The translations under genes and the position numbers were made by a program. Below the pieces are notes generated by a model that was given only the letters and a program-made list of their open reading frames with translations, did not search any database and was not told where the DNA came from. Positions 24,754-32,734 of a DNA stretch of 64,000 bases are shown here, piece by piece; the stretch's first letter is position 1; every line of letters starts with the position of its first letter. Source of the stretch: Patescibacteria group bacterium (GTDB taxonomy: Bacteria; Patescibacteriota; Patescibacteriia; 2-12-FULL-60-25); assembly GCA_031082005.1 (NCBI GenBank), contig JAVHLR010000001.1, positions 935,251 to 999,250 of the forward strand, in the 5' to 3' direction.

Positions 24754-26847
24754 CTATCCGGCTATTTGGGGTACGGCCGACGGCGGCACCGATCCTCCCG
24801 CGGCTCTACGGCTGAATTCCGGAGCACACGCGAGATGGACTCGATCCACCGCTTCCGCAAACCCTGATGTCACCGCGGCACGAATCCCGGAGCTGTTGAC
24901 CAGCCGGGAAAGAAGGAATCTGTTCAGGTCAAACGCCTCATGAGGCGCCTCCAGGGTATAAGCCGGAGAATCTCGCTCCGACCTGATCGCCCACTCGTGG
25001 ATACATGCCTTCAGGCACTGTCCGACTGATGCGTCGGAGACGTCACAGATGGCACCGCGGAAAGCTTCGATATCTATCGCCCTTTCCTGCAACAGATCCG
25101 TCATCCTGGCGATACGCACGATGTCGGAAGAGCTGACGAGCGGGATGGTGCTCTGCGCCCGCGCTTCACTGCCGACCGAAGCTCGGCCGCTCGCAACCCA
25201 TGTTTGGCAGGCATCGGTCACGGCCGCGACGATCTCGTCCGTCTTGATCCTCAACTCATCGAGCGGCTGCGTCTTAAGCTCATCTGTCCAAGACAGCAGG
25301 CCGCAGATCCTGGCCAAAGCACGGCGAAACAACTCACACTCCGCACGGGCGCTGGCGAGCCTCTGCGCCATGATGGGAAACAACTCCTCGGGATCCGGCG
25401 AATCGACTTCGGCCTTGGCGAATCCCATCGCTGCTTCCACGGAATCTTGCGTGACCGAAGTTCTGCTCGGCGCATCGACGCGCGTGACTTCTTCGTCGAA
25501 TCCATCGGACGAAGGCGCGTCCCAAGAACGTCCTCGTTCTTCACTCCGCTCGTTCTCGAGCTGCAAGACCTGACCGGCCAAGCGTAGGTTCTCTTCTTCA
25601 CGCGCTACGACCGCTTCGCGCAACCGGCCGTTCTCCGTGCGTAGTGCCGCCAGCTGCTGCTCTTGCTCCCGCTGCGTTTTCTGCAGTTTCTTATGTGCTT
25701 CGTCAAGATCGTTGAACTGCTCGGTCGCAGAGGTCAAGCTATCCTCCAAGAGTTTGAGCGTCGATTTTCCGTCCGACGAACTCGGGCGGACAACCCGCAA
25801 TGCCTCCAAGTTACTCTTGAGAGAAGCGTTCTCCTTCATGAGCCCGGCGTTCTTCCGTTCGGCTTCGTCCAAGCGCGCCTGCGAAGTCTGAAGACGTCCG
25901 TCCAGATCCTTTTGCTCCGTCGCTTCGGCGTTCTTCCGATCCGCTTCAGCCTGTCTCAACCGCGACGCCTCCTCGCGCACGGCGTGTAGCTTCATGGTCA
26001 GATCGCGTACAGCTTCGAGCGGGTCGGCATAACCGTATTTGTCGACCGTCAAAGGACGCAGCTTGAAGCGGTATGCGGCGGCCGCAAGGGTGACGAGAAA
26101 CGCATAAGCGAGCGCGAGGGCAAGCAAACCGACCACGTATGGGAACGTAGCGACGCGATAAGCCTTGTCGGCAATCTCCTGCAGCATTGCCTCAAGCCCT
26201 GCGGATCTTTTCTGCTCCTTCTTGAGCTCGCCTTCCGCCTTTGCGGCACGCTTGAAGGCTTCCGATTCCAGTCTCGCTTCTTCGGCAACTTTGGCAGCGG
26301 CTGCTGCACGCTTGAGCTTTTCGGCTTCTTGCACCGCGCGCTGTTCCTCCAACTCGGATGGTGTGAGGACACGTGTCTGCGGAACGATGAAGACCGCGTT
26401 AGGCACGGCGTAATAGAAGACGAGGTGCTTGCAGATGCGCGCCTCTTCTGAATCGTGATGCGGATCAGGCTCGCCGTCAGGCGTGCAATTTCGTCTGACG
26501 GTTCCGGTCACGAACGAACCATCCGCCTGCTTCACCAGGTTGGCGGCGTAGATGCTGCGCATCTGGATCTGCTTGGGCAAAGGATCGCCCTTCGCGTCAC
26601 GCTGCGGATAATCGCGCAACGCTGTGTAGATATTGCATCGGTCCGTGTTCTCGACCATGACCTTGGTGCCCAGGTCATCCTCGCCGAGCTTGCGGATGCA
26701 ATAGCCCGAAGTGATCGCCTGCGCTGGTCGCGCAAGCGTCGTGAACAGCAGGAGCATCAACACGCAGGATACTGCCGTCACCACCATCTTCCTCCGAACG
26801 GCGCATGCGCCGCGGAGCAGTAGTCTACGGACTATCTGATGAATCAT
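24754..26847 (-). CDS. Unrecognised bitopic membrane protein with long coiled coils
   Basis: 697 residues, ATG 26847 with GGAGG 4 bases upstream. A signal peptide (VTAVSCVLMLLLFTTLARPA, cleavage after AQA near 44) leads into a small outer domain with four Cys (SGYCIRKL, DRCNIY, RRNCTPD, ARICKH), then a coiled coil (EAEKLKRAAAAAKVAEEARL), one membrane helix (VVGLLALALAYAFLVTLAAA, about 239-260) and a long inner coiled coil (about 285-430) followed by a helical C-terminal domain. The order suggests a sensor or scaffold linking an outer domain to a cytoplasmic rod. I do not recognise the family. It is a stand-alone gene of the same style as the one at 50988-52499. Confidence 0.82.
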   Translation of the reverse strand: MIHQIVRRLLLRGACAVRRKMVVTAVSCVLMLLLFTTLARPAQAITSGYCIRKLGEDDLGTKVMVENTDRCNIYTALRDYPQRDAKGDPLPKQIQMRSIYAANLVKQADGSFVTGTVRRNCTPDGEPDPHHDSEEARICKHLVFYYAVPNAVFIVPQTRVLTPSELEEQRAVQEAEKLKRAAAAAKVAEEARLESEAFKRAAKAEGELKKEQKRSAGLEAMLQEIADKAYRVATFPYVVGLLALALAYAFLVTLAAAAYRFKLRPLTVDKYGYADPLEAVRDLTMKLHAVREEASRLRQAEADRKNAEATEQKDLDGRLQTSQARLDEAERKNAGLMKENASLKSNLEALRVVRPSSSDGKSTLKLLEDSLTSATEQFNDLDEAHKKLQKTQREQEQQLAALRTENGRLREAVVAREEENLRLAGQVLQLENERSEERGRSWDAPSSDGFDEEVTRVDAPSRTSVTQDSVEAAMGFAKAEVDSPDPEELFPIMAQRLASARAECELFRRALARICGLLSWTDELKTQPLDELRIKTDEIVAAVTDACQTWVASGRASVGSEARAQSTIPLVSSSDIVRIARMTDLLQERAIDIEAFRGAICDVSDASVGQCLKACIHEWAIRSERDSPAYTLEAPHEAFDLNRFLLSRLVNSSGIRAAVTSGFAEAVDRVHLACAPEFSRRAAGGSVPPSAVPQIAG

Positions 26848-26965
26848 GCTACCTCCAGTCTGGCGCCTGTGAACACTACAGTGATGAAAAGTGCTGTCTT
26901 AAGCATACCAAAAGACCCCCATAACACCACCATTTTTTCAGCCATTGGTCAAGATAAGGGACAGA

Positions 26966-26995
26966 AAAAAAGACGCCCCGCAGGACGTCTTTTTT
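26966..26995 (-). terminator. Intrinsic terminator of the rplJ-rplL operon
   Basis: aaaaaagacg / cgtctttttt around a 10-base loop, 17 bases past the rplL stop, with a long T-run on the minus strand. Confidence 0.85.
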
Positions 26996-27011
26996 CTTGA
27001 AAAACCTTTGG

Positions 27012-27410
27012 TTATTTCAGGTTGACCTTGCCGCCAGCCTCTTCGACCTTCTTCTTGATCTCTTCGGCTGTGGCCTTGTCGGCACCTTCCTTGATCATTT
27101 TCGGTGCGCCGTCGACCAGGTCTTTGGCTTCTTTAAGGCCCAAACCAGTCACTTCACGCACGACTTTGATGACACCGATCTTGTTGCCGCCGGCTTCCGC
27201 CAACTCGACATTGAACGAGGTCTTCTCTTCGGCAGCGGCGGCACCAGCGCCAGCGGCGGCCATCATGACCGGAGCTGCGGCAGACACACCGAACTTATCT
27301 TCCAGGACCTTGACCAACTCGGCCAAATCGAGGACGGACAATTTCTCGATTGATTCGACGAAGGCCTTGAATTTCTCCGGCACTTCGACGTTCTTCATTT
27401 CGTCAGACAT
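27012..27410 (-). CDS. rplL: 50S ribosomal protein L7/L12
   Basis: 132 residues. The N-terminal dimerisation helices ([20 protein letters not shown]), the Ala/Gly-rich hinge ([20 protein letters not shown]) and the C-terminal factor-binding domain ([27 protein letters not shown]) are all present at standard length. L7/L12 dimers form the ribosomal stalk that recruits and stimulates GTPase translation factors. It lies 30 bases downstream of rplJ, the normal bacterial order, and shares its leader. Confidence 0.98.
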   Translation of the reverse strand: MSDEMKNVEVPEKFKAFVESIEKLSVLDLAELVKVLEDKFGVSAAAPVMMAAAGAGAAAAEEKTSFNVELAEAGGNKIGVIKVVREVTGLGLKEAKDLVDGAPKMIKEGADKATAEEIKKKVEEAGGKVNLK

Positions 27411-27440
27411 AATTTTTTAATTATCTTCCTGTGAATAATC

Positions 27441-28088
27441 TTACGCTGCAGCCGGAGCATCCGTAGCAGGCGCTTCCGACGTTTCCGTCGGAACGGCGTC
27501 TGCCGTTGGCTCTACCGGTTTTTCTTCGGCCTTAGGCTCTTCAGCCTTCGGCTCCTCCGCTTTCTCTTCTGAAACCACCGTCTCCGTAACCACCGGAGAA
27601 CCTTTCTCCATCGATTCACGGATTGCATTCAAGGCGCGGACAAAAGCCGAGACCGGAGCGTACATCGTGCCCACCAACTGTCCGAGCAACTGCTGCTTGG
27701 AAGGCAGTTTGGAGAGCGCAATCGCCTTATCGGCACCGACGACCTGACCTTCGAAGATACCGCCGACCAACTTGATCGGGGTATCCTTGGTCATATCGCC
27801 AAGCACCTTGGCCGGCGCGACCTCATCCTCTTTGCCGAAAGCAGCACCCAACATGCCCGTCAACTTGGAAGTATCCAAATCGAAACCGGCCAGTTTGGCT
27901 GCCTTGGACAAGAGGGTTTTTTTGGCGACCATGTAGCGGACACCTGACTCACGCGCTTTGTTGCGTAACTCATCAGCCTTCGCCACGGTCAACCCCTGAT
28001 AGTCGGCGAACACGACTGACTTGGCTTCCTTGAACTCCTTCACCAAATCGTTGATCGCCACCTCTTTTTGCTGTCTTGTTTTTGGCAT
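27441..28088 (-). CDS. rplJ: 50S ribosomal protein L10 with Glu/Pro/Ala-rich tail
   Basis: 215 residues from ATG 28088 (MPKTRQQKEVAINDLVKEFK); a longer frame runs back through the attenuator hairpin and is not a real start. The L10 fold is evident (VVFADYQGLTVAKADELRNK, VRYMVAKKTLLSKA, LVGGIFEGQV). After about residue 170, the region that binds L12 dimers, comes an unusual 45-residue acidic tail with EEPKAEEPKAEEKP repeats, an extension seen in some CPR ribosomal proteins. L10 with L12 binds 23S rRNA as the stalk base and represses its own leader. Confidence 0.97.
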   Translation of the reverse strand: MPKTRQQKEVAINDLVKEFKEAKSVVFADYQGLTVAKADELRNKARESGVRYMVAKKTLLSKAAKLAGFDLDTSKLTGMLGAAFGKEDEVAPAKVLGDMTKDTPIKLVGGIFEGQVVGADKAIALSKLPSKQQLLGQLVGTMYAPVSAFVRALNAIRESMEKGSPVVTETVVSEEKAEEPKAEEPKAEEKPVEPTADAVPTETSEAPATDAPAAA

Positions 28089-28130
28089 AGTAATTTTTTT
28101 CTGATTGTTCGACCTTTGGGGAATAAAACA

Positions 28131-28151
28131 CCCCCAGGCATCCTGTGGGGG
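28131..28151 (-). terminator. Attenuator hairpin before rplJ
   Basis: On the minus strand, CCCCCACAGG-atg-CCTGGGGG followed by TGTTTTATT. It lies between the L10-binding leader and the rplJ start, the expected place for premature termination control. Confidence 0.7.
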
Positions 28152-28212
28152 CTTCATATCTTTCCCTATGTCATCCCGGACTTGATCCTGGATCTAGGGT
28201 AGATAGCATGCG

Positions 28213-28262
28213 CCTCGGCAGGTAATTAAGCCCCTTTTTATCGGGACACCTGCTGTCTCAGG
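28213..28262 (-). ncRNA. Ribosomal protein L10 leader
   Basis: The minus strand reads TGAGACAGCAGGTGTCC ... GGGGCTTAATTACCTGCCGAGG. GCAGGT pairs with ACCTGC and the conserved GAGACAGCAGG, CTTAATT and CCTGCCGAG blocks match the known L10 leader, which binds the L10(L12) complex to control the operon. It starts about 13 bases after the predicted transcript start. A cccgga-type repeat fragment (28167-28198) sits between this structure and the attenuator. Confidence 0.88.
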
Positions 28263-28281
28263 ACCTTTGAGTGTTGGCCGT

Positions 28282-28310
28282 AATTTAGCAGAACCAGGCG
28301 AATACGTCAA
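28282..28310 (-). promoter_or_regulatory. Promoter of the rplJ-rplL operon
   Basis: On the minus strand, TTGACG (28305-28310), 17 bases, TAAATT (28282-28287). Confidence 0.75.
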
Positions 28311-28392
28311 TATCCCCACAACGTACCTTCTTTACAACCTTCTGCTCCGGAATCATGCTGTTTGGAGCTCTTTCCCGAAAGGCAGGATGACG

Positions 28393-28668
28393 ATGAAAAT
28401 CACAATCGAGGTGCCTGACCATCTAGCGCCCCAACTCCAGAGCATGGTGTACGAGACGCACGCCGCGAACCTGCGCGATCTGCTCCTGCGCGGGATGATC
28501 CTCTATCTGTACCTTTTCCGCACCCTAGGCAGGGGTTTGAGGATGTTCATCTTCGACGAGAACGTAGAGGTGGTCGCCCAGCTCGACCAAGAAAAACTGG
28601 TCAACCTGACCTTCGACGACGCGGACGGGTCGATCCCGCCCGAAGAACCCAACAACACGGAGAACTGA
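28393..28668 (+). CDS. Small unrecognised protein, stand-alone gene
   Basis: 91 residues from ATG 28393 (an ATG two codons earlier is equally possible; AAAGGCAGG precedes both). It opens MKITIEVPDHLAPQLQSMVY, reminiscent of the strand plus first helix of ribbon-helix-helix proteins, followed by a hydrophobic helix (LLLRGMILYLYLFRTLG) and an acidic C-terminus (DDADGSIPPEEPN). I cannot assign a family; a small DNA-binding or partner-binding protein is only a guess. It is transcribed away from rplJ; a possible promoter is TTTACA-17-CATGCT at 28331-28359. A strong terminator follows at 28691. Confidence 0.6.
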   Translation: MKITIEVPDHLAPQLQSMVYETHAANLRDLLLRGMILYLYLFRTLGRGLRMFIFDENVEVVAQLDQEKLVNLTFDDADGSIPPEEPNNTEN

Positions 28669-28690
28669 AGATGAGGTTCGTGAACAGCTC

Positions 28691-28723
28691 GACCTGACAC
28701 CCCTGTGTCAGGTCTGCTTTTTT
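28691..28723 (+). terminator. Intrinsic terminator of the 28393 gene
   Basis: gacctgacac / gtgtcaggtc, 10-bp perfect stem with a 4-base loop, followed by tgctttttt. Confidence 0.9.
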
Positions 28724-28735
28724 CCGGTCTGACGG

Positions 28736-29185
28736 CTATTGCTGATTACCCGACGCCATCTTTGGGACCTCGACACTTTTCTTCGTATAGAGTCTGCCTC
28801 CCAACACACTGAACAGGAACATGAACGAACCCATGATGAGCAAGACGATAGGCCCGAGCCAGATGGACAAAAACCCCTTGATTTCAGCCCCCTGCGGATC
28901 GATGGGGTCGTAAAGCACATTAACCGTCTCTCCCACTCCATAGCTCGGCGACGATGAAGATAGTTTCGAGGTGAACTCGACGCTCGCACCTTCGGCTGTC
29001 TTGAAACTCACCTTAGGGGCATACGTCGGTCTGCCCTTGCTTCTGGTCTTCCGAACCATCTCAAGTACCCTGCCTTTCGTTTCGACAGCACGATCCAAAA
29101 AATCGTATTGATGATATGCAAGATATCCTCCTCCCACAAGCAGACCAGCTCCAATAAACCCCATCAAAAAACGTTTCCAAACCAT
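28736..29185 (-). CDS. DUF3592 membrane protein
   Basis: 149 residues: an N-terminal membrane helix (FLMGFIGAGLLVGGGYLAY), a beta-rich outer domain of DUF3592 type (KGRVLEMVRKT, APKVSFKTAEGASVEFTS, YGVGETVNVLYDPIDPQGAE) and a C-terminal helix (IWLGPIVLLIMGSFMFLFSV). The function of the domain is unknown. It lies 6 bases downstream of the UMP kinase gene, and a second DUF3592 gene lies on the kinase's other side, so the three form one small operon with the holin-like gene at 30375. Confidence 0.85.
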   Translation of the reverse strand: MVWKRFLMGFIGAGLLVGGGYLAYHQYDFLDRAVETKGRVLEMVRKTRSKGRPTYAPKVSFKTAEGASVEFTSKLSSSSPSYGVGETVNVLYDPIDPQGAEIKGFLSIWLGPIVLLIMGSFMFLFSVLGGRLYTKKSVEVPKMASGNQQ

Positions 29186-29191
29186 ATATTT

Positions 29192-29887
29192 TTATTCTCC
29201 GTCGATTATTGTTCCTTTGAATTTTTTATTCTCGATTATCGCTTTCACATTTTTTAAATCATGTCCCGACGCAATAATAGCCTCAAGACCCCACTTCTGA
29301 CCGAGCTTTGAGGCAATCGGATCGAATGGCGCATTCGCCCCCGGCGACCATTTATCGCCCACGATCTTCCTGAAATCCTTCCACGCAATCCGCTTAATCG
29401 CGACTGCATCATCGAACCTCGCCGGATCCTTGTCGTAAACCGCATCAATATTAGTGAGATTGACGACCCTTTGCGCGCCGTATTTCCTGGCCAAACGGAC
29501 GGCGACGTAGTCAGTGCTCCACCCAGGTTTCCACCCAGCCGCGACCAGAATCGGCTCTGTCCAAGACATACGCTTGGTCGGATCCTTGCAGATTCGCGGA
29601 TTCGCTAGGTCCTTGAATATCGTACGGACGAGTTGCGCATTCAATCTGGTCGAATGGATACCCAACCAATCGGCGTCATCGTCAGCTAACTTTCCGATCG
29701 CTTTTGCGGCTATCTGGTACTGTCTTGCCGTATAACCCCCTCCGATGACGATGATAAAACGCTTTCCGAGCTTGACTTGGTTCCGTATGAACCTATTCAG
29801 TTCGCGCAGATATTCGATAGCGATACCGTCCTTCGGTACGACCAACGAACCGCCGATGGAAATGACCGTCAAAGTTTGCGCCGCCAT
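29192..29887 (-). CDS. UMP kinase, archaeal-type (amino acid kinase fold)
   Basis: 231 residues. The amino acid kinase fold is seen in TVISIGGSLVVPKDGI, FIIVIGGGYTARQYQIAAK, STDYVAVRLARKYGAQRVVNLTNIDAVYDKDP and ANAPFDPIASKLGQKWGLE. The glycine loop IGGSL, the absence of the bacterial SGEAL motif and the overall length fit the archaeal PyrH branch that phosphorylates UMP to UDP. It lies away from frr/tsf, the usual bacterial neighbours, between two DUF3592 membrane genes, and overlaps the upstream one by 19 bases. Other amino acid kinases (for example fosfomycin- or isopentenyl phosphate-type) are less likely because of the pattern around the nucleotide-binding region. Confidence 0.8.
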   Translation of the reverse strand: MAAQTLTVISIGGSLVVPKDGIAIEYLRELNRFIRNQVKLGKRFIIVIGGGYTARQYQIAAKAIGKLADDDADWLGIHSTRLNAQLVRTIFKDLANPRICKDPTKRMSWTEPILVAAGWKPGWSTDYVAVRLARKYGAQRVVNLTNIDAVYDKDPARFDDAVAIKRIAWKDFRKIVGDKWSPGANAPFDPIASKLGQKWGLEAIIASGHDLKNVKAIIENKKFKGTIIDGE

Positions 29888-30378
29888 AAGTTTTTCTTCA
29901 TGATTTTAAGATTTGAAAAATTTAATAGCAACAATAACACACTAAACGCAAGCCCAATCAAAAAACCCTCGAAATCTGCAACGCCAGATAACACACTCGA
30001 CGACGGCTTCGCGGGATCGAACGATATCTCCGCTTCCTTGCCTGAATACCGTCCCACAAAACTCTTGGCTCGTGACTCTGATATAAGGATGACTTTATGC
30101 GTATAGCCTACATAGTCTTTCCCATCGACACTGTACCGATATCTGATCCGCGCATCATATTGAGGAAACAACAGATGCCAGAGTTTCGTCCTCGCAAGAC
30201 GTCCATAATCCCTTGAATAGCTTGATTGGATGACTGTTGCTTCTCCTGCCTGCCAGGACAATTGATGCTTATACGCTAAAAAAAGCGGATATACCGTCGA
30301 CCCCAAAAAAAACAAAAACAACAAACCAGAAACTACGCTAGACCAAATGAATCCTTTCTTGGATAAAGCTATGCTCAT
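29869..30378 (-). CDS. DUF3592 membrane protein, second copy
   Basis: 169 residues from ATG 30378, which overlaps the upstream stop as ATGA. Layout as in the gene at 28736: N-terminal helix (WSSVVSGLLFLFFLGSTVYP), a beta domain (GEATVIQSSYSRDYG, YDARIRYRYSVDGKDYVGYT, FVGRYSGKEAEISFDPAKPS) and a C-terminal helix (FLIGLAFSVLLLLLNF). The beta domain is the DUF3592 type, of unknown role. The flanking pair around UMP kinase suggests a duplicated membrane protein that shares expression with the kinase rather than function. Confidence 0.85.
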   Translation of the reverse strand: MSIALSKKGFIWSSVVSGLLFLFFLGSTVYPLFLAYKHQLSWQAGEATVIQSSYSRDYGRLARTKLWHLLFPQYDARIRYRYSVDGKDYVGYTHKVILISESRAKSFVGRYSGKEAEISFDPAKPSSSVLSGVADFEGFLIGLAFSVLLLLLNFSNLKIMKKNLWRRKL

Positions 30379-30716
30379 TTCGTCCCCAGCAATCCGTTCA
30401 CGATCCACGACACCAACCAAAACACCAACGCGCCAAGGAATGCCGCCTTGAAATTCGCGACGTCAAACCCTTTTGCGATCGACGAAGCCAGCCAGAACAT
30501 CAACGCGTTCACGACCAAGGTGAACAGACCAAGCGTCAGGATATTGACGGGCAAGGTCAACAACAGGATCAGCGGCCTGATCAAAGCATTAACCAGACCG
30601 ATGATGAGCGCTGCCACAAGCGCGCTCCACAGATTTGCCACGCGCACGCCGGGAACGAGATATGCCGCCGCCATAACTGACCCGGCGCTGATGAGCCATC
30701 GTAGTATTAGATACAT
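30375..30716 (-). CDS. Holin-4-superfamily/YvlD-like membrane protein
   Basis: 113 residues with four membrane helices (LRWLISAGSVMAAAYLVPGV, LWSALVAALIIGLVNALIRP, LLTLPVNILTLGLFTLVVNA, AFLGALVFWLVSWIVNGLLG). The pattern NALIRPLILLLTLPVNILTLGLF is the signature of the family named phage holin family 4 (PF04020, YvlD-like), which is common in bacterial chromosomes and is not evidence of a prophage. Function unknown. First gene of the four-gene operon down to 28736. Confidence 0.88.
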   Translation of the reverse strand: MYLILRWLISAGSVMAAAYLVPGVRVANLWSALVAALIIGLVNALIRPLILLLTLPVNILTLGLFTLVVNALMFWLASSIAKGFDVANFKAAFLGALVFWLVSWIVNGLLGTK

Positions 30717-30790
30717 ATTTTTTTCATGTAACGCTTATCATGTGACATCGGACTAACCAATCCAATGCTACATGCTGCATATTGCATGAT

Positions 30791-30997
30791 TCATGATTCA
30801 TATTTCTTCTTTATCTCTTTGATCTTATTTTCCGCCACAGACAATTTCTTCTTGAGCGTCGAAGCTATCTCCAAAGCCCGCTCGAACTTCTGCAAGCCCT
30901 GATCCAAATCCGTCTCACCGCTTTCGAACCATGTCGCGATGTTCTCAAGCTCCTCGAAACCTTTTCCCATGTCGATTTCTTTCGTATCTTTCTTCAT
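30791..30997 (-). CDS. xseB: Exodeoxyribonuclease VII small subunit
   Basis: 68 residues, the usual XseB length. FEELENIATWFESGETDLDQ and LQKFERALEIASTLKKKL are the two helices that bind the XseA C-terminal region; several copies wrap one XseA. The complex degrades single-stranded DNA to oligonucleotides. It follows xseA on the same strand, separated by 89 bases that hold a palindromic repeat, so the two are probably still co-transcribed. Confidence 0.93.
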   Translation of the reverse strand: MKKDTKEIDMGKGFEELENIATWFESGETDLDQGLQKFERALEIASTLKKKLSVAENKIKEIKKKYES

Positions 30998-31007
30998 ACG
31001 TTCATTA

Positions 31008-31079
31008 CGTCATCCTGAGCTCGTCGAAGGATCTTGATCAAAGATCCTTCAACTCCGCTACGCTTCGTTCAGGACGACG
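31008..31079. repeat. Palindromic repeat between xseA and xseB
   Basis: cgtcatcctgagctcgtcg ... ttcgttcaggacgacg with a central ggatcttgatcaaagatcc palindrome. This is the widespread tcctgagc-type intergenic repeat. Confidence 0.7.
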
Positions 31080-31086
31080 AAAATTA

Positions 31087-32301
31087 TCACAACAATTTAG
31101 TCTGAAATTTATCCCCCCTGCCATCAATAGTAGCCCCAACCTCGCCATCCTGCAAAACCAAAGTCACCGCATCACCGAAGTGCAGTGTTTTGGCCGAAGT
31201 CACAGCTTTTCCTGCCATATCTTTCACCATGGCATATCCTCGACGCAAAACTGCTCTTGGATCCAACGACTGCAGAAGTCTCAACTTATCCGACAAGTTT
31301 TGATGCAACTGTAAAAGCCAAGAATCGACCGCCGTCACGACCCTCATACTCATGCCGTCGAGTTCAACCGTCCTGCCCATAAGCCAAACGCCGGGTGCGG
31401 CAAAAGCCCGTTCCAGGATAGCCTGTTTCTCCTCTAAACTGGTTGCCATCGAGCCCTCGATCTTCTCGAGCGCCATCGCCAACTCGTACAGCACGTCGCG
31501 CTTATCCGGGACTAATCGACGGGCACAATCCGTAGGCGTCGAGCCCCTGACGTCCGCCGCTTCCTCAGCAAACGTCAAATCACGCTCGTGGCCGATCGCC
31601 ACCAACGTCGGAATCTTCGAGCCGAAAATCGCACGCACGACACGCTCATCATTGAATGCCATCAGCTCTTCGAGCGAACCTCCGCCGCGCGTCATGACCA
31701 GGACGTCGTAATACGAACTCTCTCCCTGCTTAGAGGAATGGGAATTCGCTTCCTCGATTGCTTTCACGATGTCTTGCGGCGCACGCTGCCCTTGCACCAA
31801 GACATGATAAGAGTCGATCTCCAATCCGCCCCATCTTTCTCCCAATATCTTGATGAAATCTCCGAACGCTGCGCTTTCTCGAGAAGCAATCAGCGCTATG
31901 CGACGAGGGAAGCGAGGAAGACTACGCTTCCTAGCCTGATCGAACATGCCCTCTTTCTCGAGCTTAAGCCGAAGCGCAGCTAAAGCCTTCTTCAATGCAC
32001 CTTCTCCCGAAAGCTCGACCCGCTCCGCGGTAATCGAAAATTTTCCATATTTGGGATAAATCCGCGGAAGCCCAAAGACCTTCACGCGCATCCCATCCTC
32101 AAGGGGTACGTTAAGGCTCCACAGCGGCATGAAGATATTCAGCAGAGACTTCTCGTCTTTCAGATCAAAAGTCACCCATTGGCCTTGGTTTACCCGATAT
32201 CCGGATATTTCCCCCTCAACAGCGAATACTTCCCCGCTCAACGTTTCCCGCAGGATGCCGTTGACGATCTCGATGAATTCGCTGACCTGTAAAACCCGCA
32301 T
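31087..32301 (-). CDS. xseA: Exodeoxyribonuclease VII large subunit
   Basis: 404 residues from ATG 32301; a GTG one codon earlier is possible. An N-terminal OB-fold (FAVEGEISGYRVNQGQWVTF, DLKDEKSLLNIFMPLW) is followed by the nuclease domain (RIALIASRESAAFGDFIKIL, VLVMTRGGGSLEELMAFNDE, PTLVAIGHERDLTFAEEAAD, RGSTPTDCA) and a helical C-terminus that recruits XseB. It works with the gene 89 bases downstream in mismatch and recombination clean-up of single-stranded DNA. Slightly short for the family because the C-terminal coiled coil is reduced. Confidence 0.96.
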   Translation of the reverse strand: MRVLQVSEFIEIVNGILRETLSGEVFAVEGEISGYRVNQGQWVTFDLKDEKSLLNIFMPLWSLNVPLEDGMRVKVFGLPRIYPKYGKFSITAERVELSGEGALKKALAALRLKLEKEGMFDQARKRSLPRFPRRIALIASRESAAFGDFIKILGERWGGLEIDSYHVLVQGQRAPQDIVKAIEEANSHSSKQGESSYYDVLVMTRGGGSLEELMAFNDERVVRAIFGSKIPTLVAIGHERDLTFAEEAADVRGSTPTDCARRLVPDKRDVLYELAMALEKIEGSMATSLEEKQAILERAFAAPGVWLMGRTVELDGMSMRVVTAVDSWLLQLHQNLSDKLRLLQSLDPRAVLRRGYAMVKDMAGKAVTSAKTLHFGDAVTLVLQDGEVGATIDGRGDKFQTKLL

Positions 32302-32333
32302 CACGCAATCATAGACAACCGGAGAAACAAAGG

Positions 32334-32367
32334 CAAAAAGACAATCCCAGCCGATGATGACTGGGAT
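32334..32367 (-). terminator. Intrinsic terminator of the 32662 gene
   Basis: atcccag (32344-32350) pairs with ctgggat (32361-32367), followed on the minus strand by TGTCTTTTTG. Confidence 0.75.
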
Positions 32368-32416
32368 GATGAGACGACGTTCGGATATCCGACCGTAAGA
32401 TGGCAGCGGCAGCGCC

Positions 32417-32662
32417 TCAACGGCAGCCGCAGACAGGACAGGTGCAGCAGCGCAAGACGCACTTGCCGCAAACGCAGATGTTCAGCTTCGACATCTTCCT
32501 CTGACAGTCAGGACACACCACGTCCTCCCCGATTTCATCATCAGAGAATCCATCCTGCGCACCTGCCTGTCTTGTACCGTGGGTCGCGAAATACGATCGC
32601 GAAGCCGTCATGGAGCTGTGGCTTGTCTGCAAAGAGGCACGTCGATCCGTTTGGTGAGCCAT
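32417..32662 (-). CDS. Small Cys-rich protein, probable double zinc ribbon
   Basis: 81 residues from ATG 32662 (GGAGG 5 bases upstream). The first half is polar and probably disordered (Ser, Thr, Gln rich). The last 35 residues hold ten Cys: CPDCQRKMSKLNICVCGKC, then VLRCCTCPVCGCR, arranged as CxxC...CxCxxC...CCxCxxCxC, enough for two zinc sites. Such small ribbons often bind nucleic acid or partner proteins. I do not recognise a named family. It is a single-gene unit with its own promoter (TAGACA-17-TTAGCT at 32687-32715) and terminator. Confidence 0.75.
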   Translation of the reverse strand: MAHQTDRRASLQTSHSSMTASRSYFATHGTRQAGAQDGFSDDEIGEDVVCPDCQRKMSKLNICVCGKCVLRCCTCPVCGCR

Positions 32663-32734
32663 CACTTCCTCCTGAATCTGTTTCAGAGCTAAGCAAAAAA
32701 AGTCTAAGCTGTCTAGTGCCTCCCCCGCCTCTCG

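Noticed and set aside
30375-30716. Prophage, suggested by the holin-family name
   Set aside because: The YvlD-like family is a normal chromosomal membrane family, and no integrase, capsid, terminase or lysis enzyme is present in the window.
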